Below are positions 9,364 to 17,895 of a stretch of DNA of 44,343 nucleotides, in pieces (position 1 is the first letter of the stretch; each line of letters starts with the position of its first letter). The position numbers were made by a program, and so were the translations under genes. This DNA comes from Vacuolonema iberomarrocanum LEGE 07170 (GTDB taxonomy: Bacteria; Cyanobacteriota; Cyanobacteriia; Elainellales; Elainellaceae). The notes beneath the pieces are model-generated. The model was not told the origin of the DNA, did no database searches, and saw only the letters and a program-made list of their open reading frames with translations. Where the stretch lies: contig JADEXA010000059.1 in the NCBI GenBank assembly GCA_015207365.1, positions 1 through 44,343 of the forward strand. Direction: 5' to 3'.

Positions 9364-10725
9364 ATGTTTTCTTTGCTCACGTCGCTGATGTTGGCACAAA
9401 CAACACCGCCCCAAGAAACGCCGCCCGAGGAATATGTCCGACCGCAAGAGGTGCGATCGCTTCCCGGCTCCCTTGATGATGTCCCTGTATTCAACAGCAA
9501 TAGTCCTGAGAAGATTGGTGGAGAAGGGATTTTGCTGTCGACGTTTCCTCCAGAGGGCATGGCTGATCCAGACGCCCACCTCAACTTTGGCTTTGCCGGC
9601 CGGTTTGATATGTTTGCCCACCATGTCTATGGTGCGGTCGATCCAGACGACCTGACCAGCATGTACGTGGGGGTTCTGGTTCATAATCCAGGGGATGTGC
9701 CAATTGAGATTGACGTGATTGAAGGGGCGAGCTATCTCAGCCAGCCTGATGCGCCTTTTATCTCCCTACCGCCCTTAGTGGAAACGCCGGATGGCGATGT
9801 GTTTGCGGGGCCGGGCAGTCGAGCCATGAGTGATGTGCTGCGAGGCCGACAGCGGACAGAGCTGCCGCCGACCGTGGAGATTGCCCCTGGAGAAGATGTG
9901 ATGCTGCTCAATGCACCCATCCCTGTAGCAGAGCTAGATCCGCCACTGAATGGGCGATCGACTATGATGCGGCTGCGAAGTGACGACATCGTGTATGTGG
10001 CGAGCCTAGCGATGTATGCCCAAAGCGATACAGATGGCATGGAACGAGCACCAACCGTGGAAGAATGGCGATCGCTTCTGGAGAGCGGCAGCCTTTCTGA
10101 GCCCCGCGACTTGGCGCCAACTCCGCTGGATGCAACGGGAGAGTTTCGTTATGGGCGGGTATCTGGCGTGGCAATTGGCTCTCGCTGGCAAACAACCGTT
10201 GCCGATACCGCTGACTTGCAGTTCCTCAATATTCCCGCCCCGGAGGCAGCGATTTCCTATCCCATCAGCAGCCTTGTCCGGGGTCAGATGGGAACTGAGC
10301 AGGTGCAAACGGCCTCTATGGTGGTGCGCTATTCGGATACGGCCTACCAGGCCCATGGCAACTATGGCATTGAGTATGATCTGCTCCTGCCCCTCTACAA
10401 TGCTACCGATACCACTCAGCAGGTGGTCATTCGACTGGAAACCCCGATCAAAGAAGACAGGCTGAGCCAGGAAGGCTTACGCTTTTTCGACCCTTTGCCG
10501 ACCCAGACCTTTTTCCGAGGCGCGATCGAACTACAGTATCGAGATGATACCGGAGGCCGCCGCACCCGCTATTTTCACCTAAGTCAACGGCGAGGGCAGG
10601 AAGGCGAAGATTTGGTGCAGCTAGCGATCGCCCCCCAAACTCGCCGCCCTGTGCGGGTGCGTCTGCTCTACCCCCCGGATGCCACCCCGCCACAGGTACT
10701 GACGATTTATACCCTTGCCGAGTAA
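9364..10725 (+). CDS. DUF3370 family protein
   Basis: A 453-residue protein of a cyanobacteria-specific family of unknown function. The segments FGFAGRFDMFAHHVYGA, then MYVGVLVHNPGDVPIEIDVIEG and ASYLSQPDAPF, are typical of the family. The N-terminus (MFSLLTSLMLAQTTPPQE) is a short hydrophobic stretch ending in ALQ-like residues, suggesting a truncated or unusual export signal. An in-frame stop at 9337 rules out a much longer start. The body is rich in beta-type segments without membrane spans, so a periplasmic or surface location is likely. It follows pcp by 24 bp. The family is confident, the function unknown. Confidence 0.8.
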   Translation: MFSLLTSLMLAQTTPPQETPPEEYVRPQEVRSLPGSLDDVPVFNSNSPEKIGGEGILLSTFPPEGMADPDAHLNFGFAGRFDMFAHHVYGAVDPDDLTSMYVGVLVHNPGDVPIEIDVIEGASYLSQPDAPFISLPPLVETPDGDVFAGPGSRAMSDVLRGRQRTELPPTVEIAPGEDVMLLNAPIPVAELDPPLNGRSTMMRLRSDDIVYVASLAMYAQSDTDGMERAPTVEEWRSLLESGSLSEPRDLAPTPLDATGEFRYGRVSGVAIGSRWQTTVADTADLQFLNIPAPEAAISYPISSLVRGQMGTEQVQTASMVVRYSDTAYQAHGNYGIEYDLLLPLYNATDTTQQVVIRLETPIKEDRLSQEGLRFFDPLPTQTFFRGAIELQYRDDTGGRRTRYFHLSQRRGQEGEDLVQLAIAPQTRRPVRVRLLYPPDATPPQVLTIYTLAE

Positions 10726-10732
10726 GGGGTAG

Positions 10733-10846
10733 ATGCCTCTTGCTCATACTTCTATGGCGATCGCCCTGAACATTAGCCTGTTTGTTGTGGGTTTGTGGTC
10801 GTTGCGGATTTGTAGTCGGCTGAAACCCTTCAAAGATGGAGGGTAG
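10733..10846 (+). CDS. Possible 37-residue single-span membrane protein
   Basis: A short frame begins 7 bp after the DUF3370 stop, with AAGGGG just before ATG. It encodes MPLAHTSMAIALNISL, then FVVGLWSLRI and a basic tail ending KPFKDGG. One membrane helix of about 18 residues followed by positive residues would give N-out topology. No family was recognised and the spacing of the purine tract to ATG (3-4 nt) is short. It could be a chance frame. Confidence 0.35.
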   Translation: MPLAHTSMAIALNISLFVVGLWSLRICSRLKPFKDGG

Positions 10847-10960
10847 GAACCGAAGCCAATTCAATGCCGTCAACCATCATGTAATGGAAATTCTAACCAG
10901 CCAGCATCCTCAAGAACGCCACAACGTCATACCCGTTATGAAAATCAAACCATCATCTGC

Positions 10961-11050
10961 AGGACTTACGCAAAACTTGCGTCGCCCTGATTGAATTCGT
11001 TGATGGAGTGGCCGCGCCGCAGCCACTCCATCAACGAAATACGTAAGTCC
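10961..11050 (-). repeat. Family A element, copy 2 (inverted orientation)
   Basis: On the minus strand the element reads like copy 1: the small hairpin and AGGACTTACGCAAAACTTGCGT lie at the plus-strand left end, and ACGTAAGTCC at the right. The 17-bp stem (10996-11012 with 11022-11038) has variable part GGAGTGGC/GCCACTCC, a paired change relative to copy 1, and loop CGCGCCGCA. It sits in the gap after the DUF3370 gene. Confidence 0.85.
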
Positions 11051-11318
11051 CAATCTGTAGTGGTTTCTTTGAGAATGGATCTAATCCCATTAGAGACGTT
11101 ACCTAAATTTTCTTTGAATCAAGAATTGTAACGAAAACGTCGCTTTATCTGGAAGAATTAATATTGAATTTGTAAAATAGAATACAGAAAAGACAAACGT
11201 TCATCTCTCTGATTTCTCGCTTCACTCGGCCTGATCAGGAGACGGAAGTAGGGGGGGATTCTCCTGAAGGAACGCGCCTCATTTCTGTTTCCTACATATT
11301 TCTGGAGGCGAAAACGTC
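11051..11318. other. Leader region of the small membrane gene with a hairpin
   Basis: An inverted repeat TCAGGAGA (11235-11242) and TCTCCTGA (11260-11267) could form an 8-bp hairpin about 50 nt before the ATG at 11319. The AT-rich stretch 11150-11200 could hold a promoter, but no clear -35/-10 pair stands out. Confidence 0.3.
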
Positions 11319-11441
11319 ATGCTTTCTAACCTAATTGATGGCCTTGTTATTGTTTTAATTGTTTCCGTCATGAGCTGCTTGTTAGCGCCTGCACTCATTT
11401 TGCTACTTTCCGATCGCGTTCCCCCCACAGAGCAAGTGTAA
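11319..11441 (+). CDS. Small (40-residue) single-span membrane protein
   Basis: The sequence begins MLSNLIDGLVIVLIVSV, continues MSCLLAPALILLLS and ends DRVPPTEQV. It is one long membrane helix (about residues 5-30) with a short polar tail. A strong GGAGG at 11304-11308, 10 nt before ATG, supports translation. Size and shape recall the small photosynthetic-complex subunits, but it does not match PsbX, PsbN, PsaM, PetG, PetL or PetN as I know them, so no name is given. A 5' hairpin (11235-11267) and a strong downstream terminator (11682) suggest an independent short transcript. Confidence 0.6.
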   Translation: MLSNLIDGLVIVLIVSVMSCLLAPALILLLSDRVPPTEQV

Positions 11442-11681
11442 GAACGGCTGTTAGCGGGATTTGTTGACTCGCAAAGCTCTAAATCAGATTTGAGCATAGG
11501 AAAGGCAATTTTCATTGGATGTGTCGTGGATGCGTAACATCTCTTCAAAACTGAGCCTTCACATTGATTGATTCATATTCTCTGCAAGATTGATCACTGT
11601 TTGGAGCCTTCATAGTTTTGTATGGATAGTTGCTGTCTAGACTGCGTTGTTTGACAAGCGTTTTGAATCAGCTTTTTCAGT

Positions 11682-11719
11682 CCATCTCCTGGCTAATGGG
11701 TCAGGAGATGGTTTTCTTT
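11682..11719 (+). terminator. Strong intrinsic terminator
   Basis: CCATCTCCTG and CAGGAGATGG form a perfect 10-bp stem around GCTAATGGGT, followed by TTTTCTTT. It lies 240 nt after the small membrane gene. The interval 11442-11681 has no frame and could be a long 3' UTR or an RNA gene ending here. Confidence 0.85.
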
Positions 11720-11871
11720 CTTGAGTTGGGTGGTTACGTGAGCAGACCGTGGCGAAGGGTATTAGCCCTGAGTAGTGCAAGTATACTCTGGTAAAACCCT
11801 ACATCTAGTGGCATCATGGGTCGATACTCGCATCTATAGAGTGTTTAATCGGCTCTGATTGTTTCGGACGC

Positions 11872-12666
11872 ATGACCTACCCTATCTCGGCTGCCAAGCT
11901 GCAAACCTACTACCGCTGCCCACTCGCGTACTACTTTCGCTACGAGCGGCGCATTCCTGGTGCAGCCTTCTACAGTTCTGCGGCGCTCGGCACATCTCTC
12001 CACCAAGCCTTGGCAAAAATTTACTACGAGTGGCATTACCACGATCCGATTCCTCAGTGGGAATGGCTGGAACATTGCTGGAACCAGTATTCGAATGACC
12101 TGACAGACAATCAGGTTGTGGAAGGGCGATCGATCCTGCAGCGCTACTACGAGCATTTCATTCGGAGTCAGAGCGCGCTGCGGCGTCCTCTGGCCGTAGA
12201 AGGGCGTATTCAGGGCAAGCTGCAAGTGGAAAATCTGGAGTTTGTGCTGTCGGGTCGTTACGATCGCCTGGATTATCTAGAGGATGGGCTGGAACTTATT
12301 GACTATAAATCCAGCAAAGAGCCCGAACCCCCATTATCGGATGAAATCGACCTGCAGGTGGGATTGTATTACCTTGCCTTAGAGCAACGCTATCGGCGAA
12401 CTCTGAAGCGCTTGAGCATCATTTACCTGCGCACCTCCGACAAAGTGACGTACGAGGTGACGCCCGACCATCAACAACAGGTACGGGAGGTCATTTCTGA
12501 TCTGGCTGTGCAGTTACGCTATGACCGGCAGTGGACCCCTTTTCCTGGCGAGCAGTGCGATCGCTGTGCCTATGCCCGCTACTGTCCGGCGATGCGAGCC
12601 GACCCGGATCCGCTGCCCGAAGCGGCTAAACCCGAAGCGGGATTACAACTGGTGTTGAGCTTGTAA
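11872..12666 (+). CDS. Cas4/AddB-like PD-(D/E)XK nuclease with Fe-S cysteines
   Basis: A 264-residue stand-alone RecB-family nuclease domain. The active site is readable: His44 (LGTSLHQALAKI), Asp131 (LSGRYDRLD), Asp144 and Lys146 (LELIDYKSSKE), and a following QVGLYYLAL helix. Four cysteines, Cys16 (YYRCPLAY) and Cys229, Cys232, Cys238 (GEQCDRCAYARYCP), have the spacing that binds a 4Fe-4S cluster in AddB and Cas4. Expected activity is metal-dependent DNA end processing. No cas genes, CRISPR repeats or addA/recB lie nearby, so it is an orphan here and more likely a repair nuclease than a CRISPR factor. It converges on the kinase gene with a 4-bp gap and no room for a separate terminator. Confidence 0.85.
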   Translation: MTYPISAAKLQTYYRCPLAYYFRYERRIPGAAFYSSAALGTSLHQALAKIYYEWHYHDPIPQWEWLEHCWNQYSNDLTDNQVVEGRSILQRYYEHFIRSQSALRRPLAVEGRIQGKLQVENLEFVLSGRYDRLDYLEDGLELIDYKSSKEPEPPLSDEIDLQVGLYYLALEQRYRRTLKRLSIIYLRTSDKVTYEVTPDHQQQVREVISDLAVQLRYDRQWTPFPGEQCDRCAYARYCPAMRADPDPLPEAAKPEAGLQLVLSL

Positions 12667-12670
12667 ACCG

Positions 12671-15600
12671 CTACTGAATGACTGTAACGGCTGATGCTTG
12701 AGGTTGTTGGCAAGGGATGGTGATGGTGAATTCGGTGCCTTTGCCTCGTTCAGAGTGACATTCCAACGCCCCATTGTGTTTCTGCACCACAATTTGATAG
12801 CTAATGGACATCCCCAAGCCTGTGCCCTTGCCCACGGGTTTGGTGGTGAAGAAGGGGTCGAATAGGCGATCGCGCGTTTCCTCATACATGCCTGGCCCGT
12901 TATCGCGGATGAAGATTTGCACCTCGCCCGATGCGCCGGGGGCCACAGCCACTCCCGTATCGATCGTCGGATCATCGGGGATAAAACGAGTTTGCACCTT
13001 GATGCGACGAGGCTCGGGATGCGCTTCTAGGGCGTCGATCGCATTCGCCAAAATGTTCATAAACACCTGATTGAGCTGCCCGGCATAGCATTCCACCAGC
13101 GGCAGGTGACCGTAATCCTTGACCAGGCGAATGCTACCGCCATCGGGACAGGTCTTCATGCGATTTTGCAAAATGAGTAGGGTGCTGTTGATGCCGTCAT
13201 GAATATCGACGGGCTTTTTCTCAGACTCATCCAACCGAGAGAAATTGCGCAAAGAGAGAACGATCTGACGAATGCGATCGGCTCCAATCTTCATTGATGC
13301 CATCAGCTTGGGCAAATCATCGCTCAAAAAGTCAATGTCGATCGTCTGCAATGCTAACTGGATTTCTGGTGGCGGTTCGGGACTTACTCCTTGATATAGC
13401 TGTAGTAAATGCAGCAGATCTTTGGTGTAGTTGTTGGCATGAACCAGATTGCCATTAATGAAGTTAACGGGATTGTTGATTTCGTGAGCAATGCCTGCCA
13501 CCATTTGCCCCAGGCTCGACATTTTCTCGGTTTGGATAAGCTGTGCTTGGGTTTGTTGCAAGTTTTCCAGGGCATCACTGAGTTGTTTGGCCTGGGTTTC
13601 AGCCGCAGCGGCAGCAGCACGGCTGCGGGAATAGAGTTCTGCCTGATCGATGGCGATCGCCACCTGGTCTACCACGGCTTCCAGCAATTCCACTTCGCTT
13701 TCAGACCAGAGTCGGGGTTGCCCATGGCTGCATACAATCGCCCCCAATCGCCCCGAGCGCGTTTCCAGCGGAATCATCAGTTGTGCCATCGCCTGCAACG
13801 GTAGTAGCAAGTCGCGTACCGGAGCTGGCGTATCGATCGCTTGGTTACAATCGCTAATTTGGATGCGCTCCAAATTCAGAATGCGCTTTGCTAGGACGAT
13901 GGCCTGGTCTTCGGGATAATTGCCCAAAAAGCTTTGAGTCTTGGGATCGTGGGCTTCATGGGTAATGACCAAACTGGTATGTCCATCTGTAACCCAGCAC
14001 CAGAGGAAGTGACAGCGATCGATTTGCAGCAGTCCGCGAATCTCGTTCACCGTTGTTTCGAGGATGACATCCAAATTCAGCGATTCGCGGATCTGGCTGG
14101 CAAGGCGGAAGAGCAGGACTTCGCGGCGGCTCATCAATTCTTCCCGTGCCCAAGCGCGATCCACGGCTACGGCAAGGGTGTTGGCGATCCACCCCAAAGT
14201 TTTGCAAATGTTTGAGGAAATGGGCTTGCGGTCAAAAATTGTCAGCACCCCAATCAATCGATCGTCCAGAATCAGGGGATGCCCAACAAACCCCTGAAAC
14301 GTTTCGTGGTCAATCCATTGTTTGGCCCCAATGCATATATCGGTGGCAACAGCGTTCGTACTGTAGGTTTGCCGGGTTTGGGCAATGAAACCAACAATAG
14401 AAATACCGAGGGGAATCAGGGTTCCAAATTCTTTGGCTTGGCTATGTTGTCCAGCCGTGGCTTGTAACTCCAACATTTGGTTGTCGTTGTTAAAGGTCCA
14501 CAATCGTACAAAGGGGAATTGCAAATGACGCACAATCAGGTTGGCGCAGTCCGTCAATAGCTCCTTGATGGTGCCGCCTTGGGAGAGCAAGATGCCCGTT
14601 TCTGCAACCAAGTCTGACAGAAGCGATCGCTCTTGCAGCTCCGTTTCGGTTTGCTTCCGCTCCGTGATGTCTGTGGCGATTGAGATATATTCCTGGGGCA
14701 CGCCTTGCGCATCGGCTGCAGGCACAATCGTCGTCTCCTGCCAGTAGCGAAAATTTGTCTTTGTTCGATTGCAGATTTCTCCCTGCCACACATGCCCAGA
14801 AGAGATCGTTTCCCAAAGTTCTCGGAAGAACTCGGCGGAATGACACCCAGAGTTGACGCAGCAGTAGGTTTGTCCAATGAGTTCCCGTCGGGTATACCAG
14901 GAGATTTCACAGAAGCGGTCATTGACATAGGTGATGCGACCCTGAGCATCGGCAATTGAGACGATGCAATGCTCATTCTGGGCTGCAAGGAGTGGGCTCG
15001 TTACCGCAGACAAGTCTGCGCTATCTGGAGGCTTGTCTGCCGTCGATGGGGTGCAACAGGTCGCTGAGACATAAATGTGAGGTCGTCCTGGCAATATTGC
15101 CAGGTTCCATGCCATGAGTAGATCCGACCCATTCCGCTGGCTGTAGCGACTCTCAAAGGTGACATGCGGGGTTCCATCATGAATTTTCTGGATTTGCCGC
15201 AAACTATGGTCCCGATCCAGCGGATGCATGAGATCTAAAAACGACTGTGACATCAACTCTGCATTGCTATAGCCCAGGATCTTTTGCCAAGCAGGGTTCA
15301 GGGTTTTTAGGTAGCCATCGTAGCCCAACACCCCGACTAGGTCGGACGAGAGATTGAAAAAGAGTTTTTGATCAGCTTCATACTGGTGTTGACGGGCGAT
15401 CGCCGCTTGCAAGGTCGCGGTTCGTCGCCGCAACTCTAGCTGTGTCATCACTTGCTTCGCAAGGCTGTCCAGGCATTCCTTTTGGGTTGGGGTGAGTTGA
15501 TGGGGTACCCAATCCATCACAGCCAAGATGCCTAGCTGAATACCGCCCGGACTCAAGAGCGGCACGCCAGCGTAGAACCGCACTGGAAGATCCCGCGCAA

Positions 15601-15964
15601 CGACGCGATCGTCTAAGAACCTGGCATCCGCGCGAGTGTCGGGCACAATTAACCCCTCGGGCAGTTGCAAGGTTGTGGAGAATAGTCTCAGCTCCTTTAG
15701 TTCCTCGGGATCATCATCCCAACCAAGAAGGGCTTTGAACCAGTAAGTTTGGCCCGAGTGTCCTGACGAAGCACCCTGCCAAAATCCAACCAATGCGATA
15801 GCAGACTGGCAGATGTGTGCTGCCATCTTCACCAGATCGTTGAAGGCAGGTTCGGCTTCGGTTTCAGTGATGTGATACTGCTGTAAAACGTCGGCCCGTA
15901 CCGCATCATTTTCTGGAGACTGACCGGGCATAAGGTTGGGAGTAAACAAAGGAGGAAGAGGCAC
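12671..15964 (-). CDS. Multi-sensor GAF/PAS histidine kinase
   Basis: The 1097-residue soluble sensor kinase has, in order, GAF (about 35-180), PAS (200-305), PAS-PAC (328-438, ending DITERKQTE), GAF (450-605), GAF (615-775), an Ala-rich coiled coil (780-815), HisKA with His827 (MVAGIAHEINNPVNFING), and a complete HATPase_c: N-box around Asn974 (VFMNILANAIDAL), DNGPGM (1021-1026), FDPFFTTK and GKGTGLGMSIS. The HEINNP H-box class often pairs with phosphate- or redox-type regulators, but no receiver domain or response regulator is adjacent. The second GAF has no phytochrome-type Cys-His chromophore site that I can see. The family is certain; the input signal is unknown. Confidence 0.93.
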   Translation of the reverse strand: MPLPPLFTPNLMPGQSPENDAVRADVLQQYHITETEAEPAFNDLVKMAAHICQSAIALVGFWQGASSGHSGQTYWFKALLGWDDDPEELKELRLFSTTLQLPEGLIVPDTRADARFLDDRVVARDLPVRFYAGVPLLSPGGIQLGILAVMDWVPHQLTPTQKECLDSLAKQVMTQLELRRRTATLQAAIARQHQYEADQKLFFNLSSDLVGVLGYDGYLKTLNPAWQKILGYSNAELMSQSFLDLMHPLDRDHSLRQIQKIHDGTPHVTFESRYSQRNGSDLLMAWNLAILPGRPHIYVSATCCTPSTADKPPDSADLSAVTSPLLAAQNEHCIVSIADAQGRITYVNDRFCEISWYTRRELIGQTYCCVNSGCHSAEFFRELWETISSGHVWQGEICNRTKTNFRYWQETTIVPAADAQGVPQEYISIATDITERKQTETELQERSLLSDLVAETGILLSQGGTIKELLTDCANLIVRHLQFPFVRLWTFNNDNQMLELQATAGQHSQAKEFGTLIPLGISIVGFIAQTRQTYSTNAVATDICIGAKQWIDHETFQGFVGHPLILDDRLIGVLTIFDRKPISSNICKTLGWIANTLAVAVDRAWAREELMSRREVLLFRLASQIRESLNLDVILETTVNEIRGLLQIDRCHFLWCWVTDGHTSLVITHEAHDPKTQSFLGNYPEDQAIVLAKRILNLERIQISDCNQAIDTPAPVRDLLLPLQAMAQLMIPLETRSGRLGAIVCSHGQPRLWSESEVELLEAVVDQVAIAIDQAELYSRSRAAAAAAETQAKQLSDALENLQQTQAQLIQTEKMSSLGQMVAGIAHEINNPVNFINGNLVHANNYTKDLLHLLQLYQGVSPEPPPEIQLALQTIDIDFLSDDLPKLMASMKIGADRIRQIVLSLRNFSRLDESEKKPVDIHDGINSTLLILQNRMKTCPDGGSIRLVKDYGHLPLVECYAGQLNQVFMNILANAIDALEAHPEPRRIKVQTRFIPDDPTIDTGVAVAPGASGEVQIFIRDNGPGMYEETRDRLFDPFFTTKPVGKGTGLGMSISYQIVVQKHNGALECHSERGKGTEFTITIPCQQPQASAVTVIQ

Positions 15965-16731
15965 CAGCTAGCTTCTCACACTGTGTGCCGTCCATAGAAC
16001 CCTGATATAGCCTCGGAAGAGAAAGGCGGAACGGCGATCGCAAACTGCTACTATCCCAAGCTTCCAATGCAAGAATGCCCAACCCCATCGTTGAAATTAG
16101 GGATAATTCTCATTTTTTCAGCAGGTTTCTAGAAGTTCCGTAGTGTCTATGTTGCAGCTGTGTCAAATGTAGCGACGTTGTCCCCGTGAGCCATTCAGAG
16201 TCTGGACTTACGCATTTTGTTGATTTTGTGGCCGCGATGCGGCCACAAAATCAACGAATTTACTCAGGCTTACGCAAGTTTTGCGCAAGCCCTGAGAGTT
16301 TTAGGAGAGACATGGGTAGAACATACGCATCTGCATCGTATTGATGGAATGAGTGCGTCACGCCCATCCCCTCACATAACATCAAAGGATTTGTGCAGGA
16401 TTCCGCGAGTTGTGTGTCAGCCTCAATGTTGATAGGACGATGAATGGCGAGACCTCCTGGCTGAGTTGGATCCATAATGCTCTCTTAAAAGGGCTTTTGT
16501 ATCGTAGGAAAGATGGTTGTTAAGCCTTTTCCCATTACTATTTCATGGTGCCTCTCGGGGGCTAGCGAACCCGAGCGCTGCAACAATCTGTTATGCATTT
16601 TCTTGCAAACCGCGCCAACTATCCCGACGGGGCTGTCCGGGCCTATCCAGGTTGCTACCCACTCAAGACGCCGCCGCATTGTTTTCCCTCTGTGGAAACT
16701 GATCGACTGACAAATATTTATGGAGACACCC
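15965..16731. other. Divergent intergenic region with a family A element
   Basis: About 770 bp between the divergent sensor kinase and histidine phosphatase genes. It contains family A copy 3 at 16204-16295. Open frames at 16217 and 16513 overlap the repeat or lack start signals and are not believed. Nothing else was recognised. Confidence 0.5.
16204..16295 (+). repeat. Family A element, copy 3
   Basis: It begins GGACTTACGCA. The 17-bp stem has variable part TTTGTGGC/GCCACAAA and loop CGCGATGCG. The second hairpin (TTACGCAAGTTTTGCGCAAG) carries one mutated arm. The stem differs from copies 1 and 2 by paired changes (GGT/ACC and GGA/TCC become TTT/AAA). Confidence 0.85.
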
Positions 16732-17370
16732 ATGGGATTGACGTTCTATTTTCTACGGCATGGAGAAACAACCCATAGCCAGACCGGGGGATATTGCGGC
16801 GCTTTGGATGTGGAACTGACCCCCTCAGGGCACCAAATGGCAGAAGCTTTTGCCGAAGCCCATGCTTCGATTCCCTGGGAAGGCATTTACGTTAGCCCGA
16901 TGAAGCGAACCGTTGCAACCGCGACCCCTCTCTGCAATGCCGTTGGCATGGAGATGCAAATCCGAGATGGCCTCAAGGAAATGTTTTTTGGGGAGTGGGA
17001 AGACCACGCTCCGGAGTATGTGGAAGCGCATCACCGGAACGACTATGTTCGCTGGCTAACGGAACCGGCCTGGAATCCGCCGACGGGCGGCGAAACGGGT
17101 GTCCAGGTGGCCAGTCGCGCCAATCTCGTGATTGCAGATATTGAGGAAAAGCATACCGCTGGCAATGTCTTGGTTGTGTCGCACAAGACAACCATTCGCC
17201 TCATCCTCTGTAGCTTACTGGGCATCGACTTAGGGCGCTATCGCGATCGCATCGATATGCCCGCTGCGTCACTCAGCGTCGTCACCATTGATGTGCATGG
17301 CCCCATGCTGCAACGGCTCGGCGATCGCTCCTATATGAGCAAAGCGTTGCGCGAGCGTGCTGGAACCTGA
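16732..17370 (+). CDS. Histidine phosphatase (phosphoglycerate mutase-like)
   Basis: A protein of about 212 residues of the histidine phosphatase superfamily. The phospho-acceptor motif FLRHGETTHSQTGGYCG is at the N-terminus, followed by YVSPMKRTVATATPL (second Arg), the FGEWEDH acid region and VVSHKTTIRLIL (second His, with SHKTTIR in place of the commoner SHGxxIR). The superfamily includes phosphoglycerate mutases and many phosphatases; the substrate cannot be read here. ATG 16732 is chosen because GGAG (16722-16725) is 6 nt upstream; the in-frame ATG at 16720 overlaps that site. It faces the sulfur-carrier gene, with family B copy 1 between them. Confidence 0.88.
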   Translation: MGLTFYFLRHGETTHSQTGGYCGALDVELTPSGHQMAEAFAEAHASIPWEGIYVSPMKRTVATATPLCNAVGMEMQIRDGLKEMFFGEWEDHAPEYVEAHHRNDYVRWLTEPAWNPPTGGETGVQVASRANLVIADIEEKHTAGNVLVVSHKTTIRLILCSLLGIDLGRYRDRIDMPAASLSVVTIDVHGPMLQRLGDRSYMSKALRERAGT

Positions 17371-17425
17371 CGGGGTTATTGATGGCGAATGAATCGGTAT
17401 CAATTCGCCATGCGATTCACTCAAC

Positions 17426-17520
17426 TATAGCGGTGTGCAACCGCATTAAGCACAGCAACGGTTGTGTGGGGCGCGGCGCGCCCCACACAACCGTACTTAA
17501 CTAACGCGCATAGCGCTATA
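17426..17520. repeat. Family B nested inverted-repeat element, copy 1
   Basis: The outer ends are TATAGCG and CGCTATA. The core is an 18-bp perfect stem (17458-17475 with 17477-17494) around one unpaired G; the inner part is GTGGGGCGCG / CGCGCCCCAC. It lies between convergent genes 9 bp from the stop of the sulfur-carrier gene, so it may also serve as a terminator, though no T-run follows. Confidence 0.85.
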
Positions 17521-17528
17521 TTAGCCAT

Positions 17529-17804
17529 CTAGCCGCCTGCAACGGCTGGAACAATACTGACTTCATCCCCTTCTTTGAGTTTCGTGTCTTGTCCTTCCAG
17601 GAAGCGAATGTCCTCACTATTCACATAGAAGTTGATGAAGCGTCGGAGCTTTCCTTCGTCATCACAAAGCCGTGCTTTGATCCCAGGAAACTGGGTTTCC
17701 AACCCTGTCAATAAATCATCAATCGTTGTGCCCTCGCATTCGATCACGGCCTGATCTTTGGTGAACTTTTGCAGAGGGGTTGGAACTAAAACTTTAATCG
17801 CCAT
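17529..17804 (-). CDS. CysO-like MoaD/ThiS sulfur carrier protein
   Basis: A 91-residue ubiquitin-fold sulfur carrier ending in the activated Gly-Gly (VPAVAGG). The C-terminal half KLRRFINFYVNSEDIRF, then GDEVSIVPAVAGG, closely resembles Mycobacterium CysO (…KLHRFVNIYVNDEDVRF…ILPAVAGG) more than ThiS or MoaD. CysO carries sulfide as a C-terminal thiocarboxylate to CysM for cysteine synthesis. Here the gene follows threonine synthase on the same strand, 91 bp downstream. No mec+ protease, moeZ-type activase or cysM is in the window. The carrier role is confident; the acceptor is not known. Moderate alternative: a molybdopterin-type small subunit. Confidence 0.85.
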   Translation of the reverse strand: MAIKVLVPTPLQKFTKDQAVIECEGTTIDDLLTGLETQFPGIKARLCDDEGKLRRFINFYVNSEDIRFLEGQDTKLKEGDEVSIVPAVAGG

Positions 17805-17895
17805 AATGTCTTGATGCAGTGTCTTGTGGAATTCATCGGTTTAGATCTGCGGCATCTTTGAGATACCGCAGATCTGGAGACGGTGAGTGCGATCG

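Noticed and set aside
9732..10873. Long antisense frames inside the DUF3370 gene
   Set aside because: They are mirror frames of a GC-rich gene; the plus-strand frame has family resemblance and is complete.
16217..16432. 71-codon frame near 16217
   Set aside because: It runs through family A copy 3, so its first third is repeat sequence.
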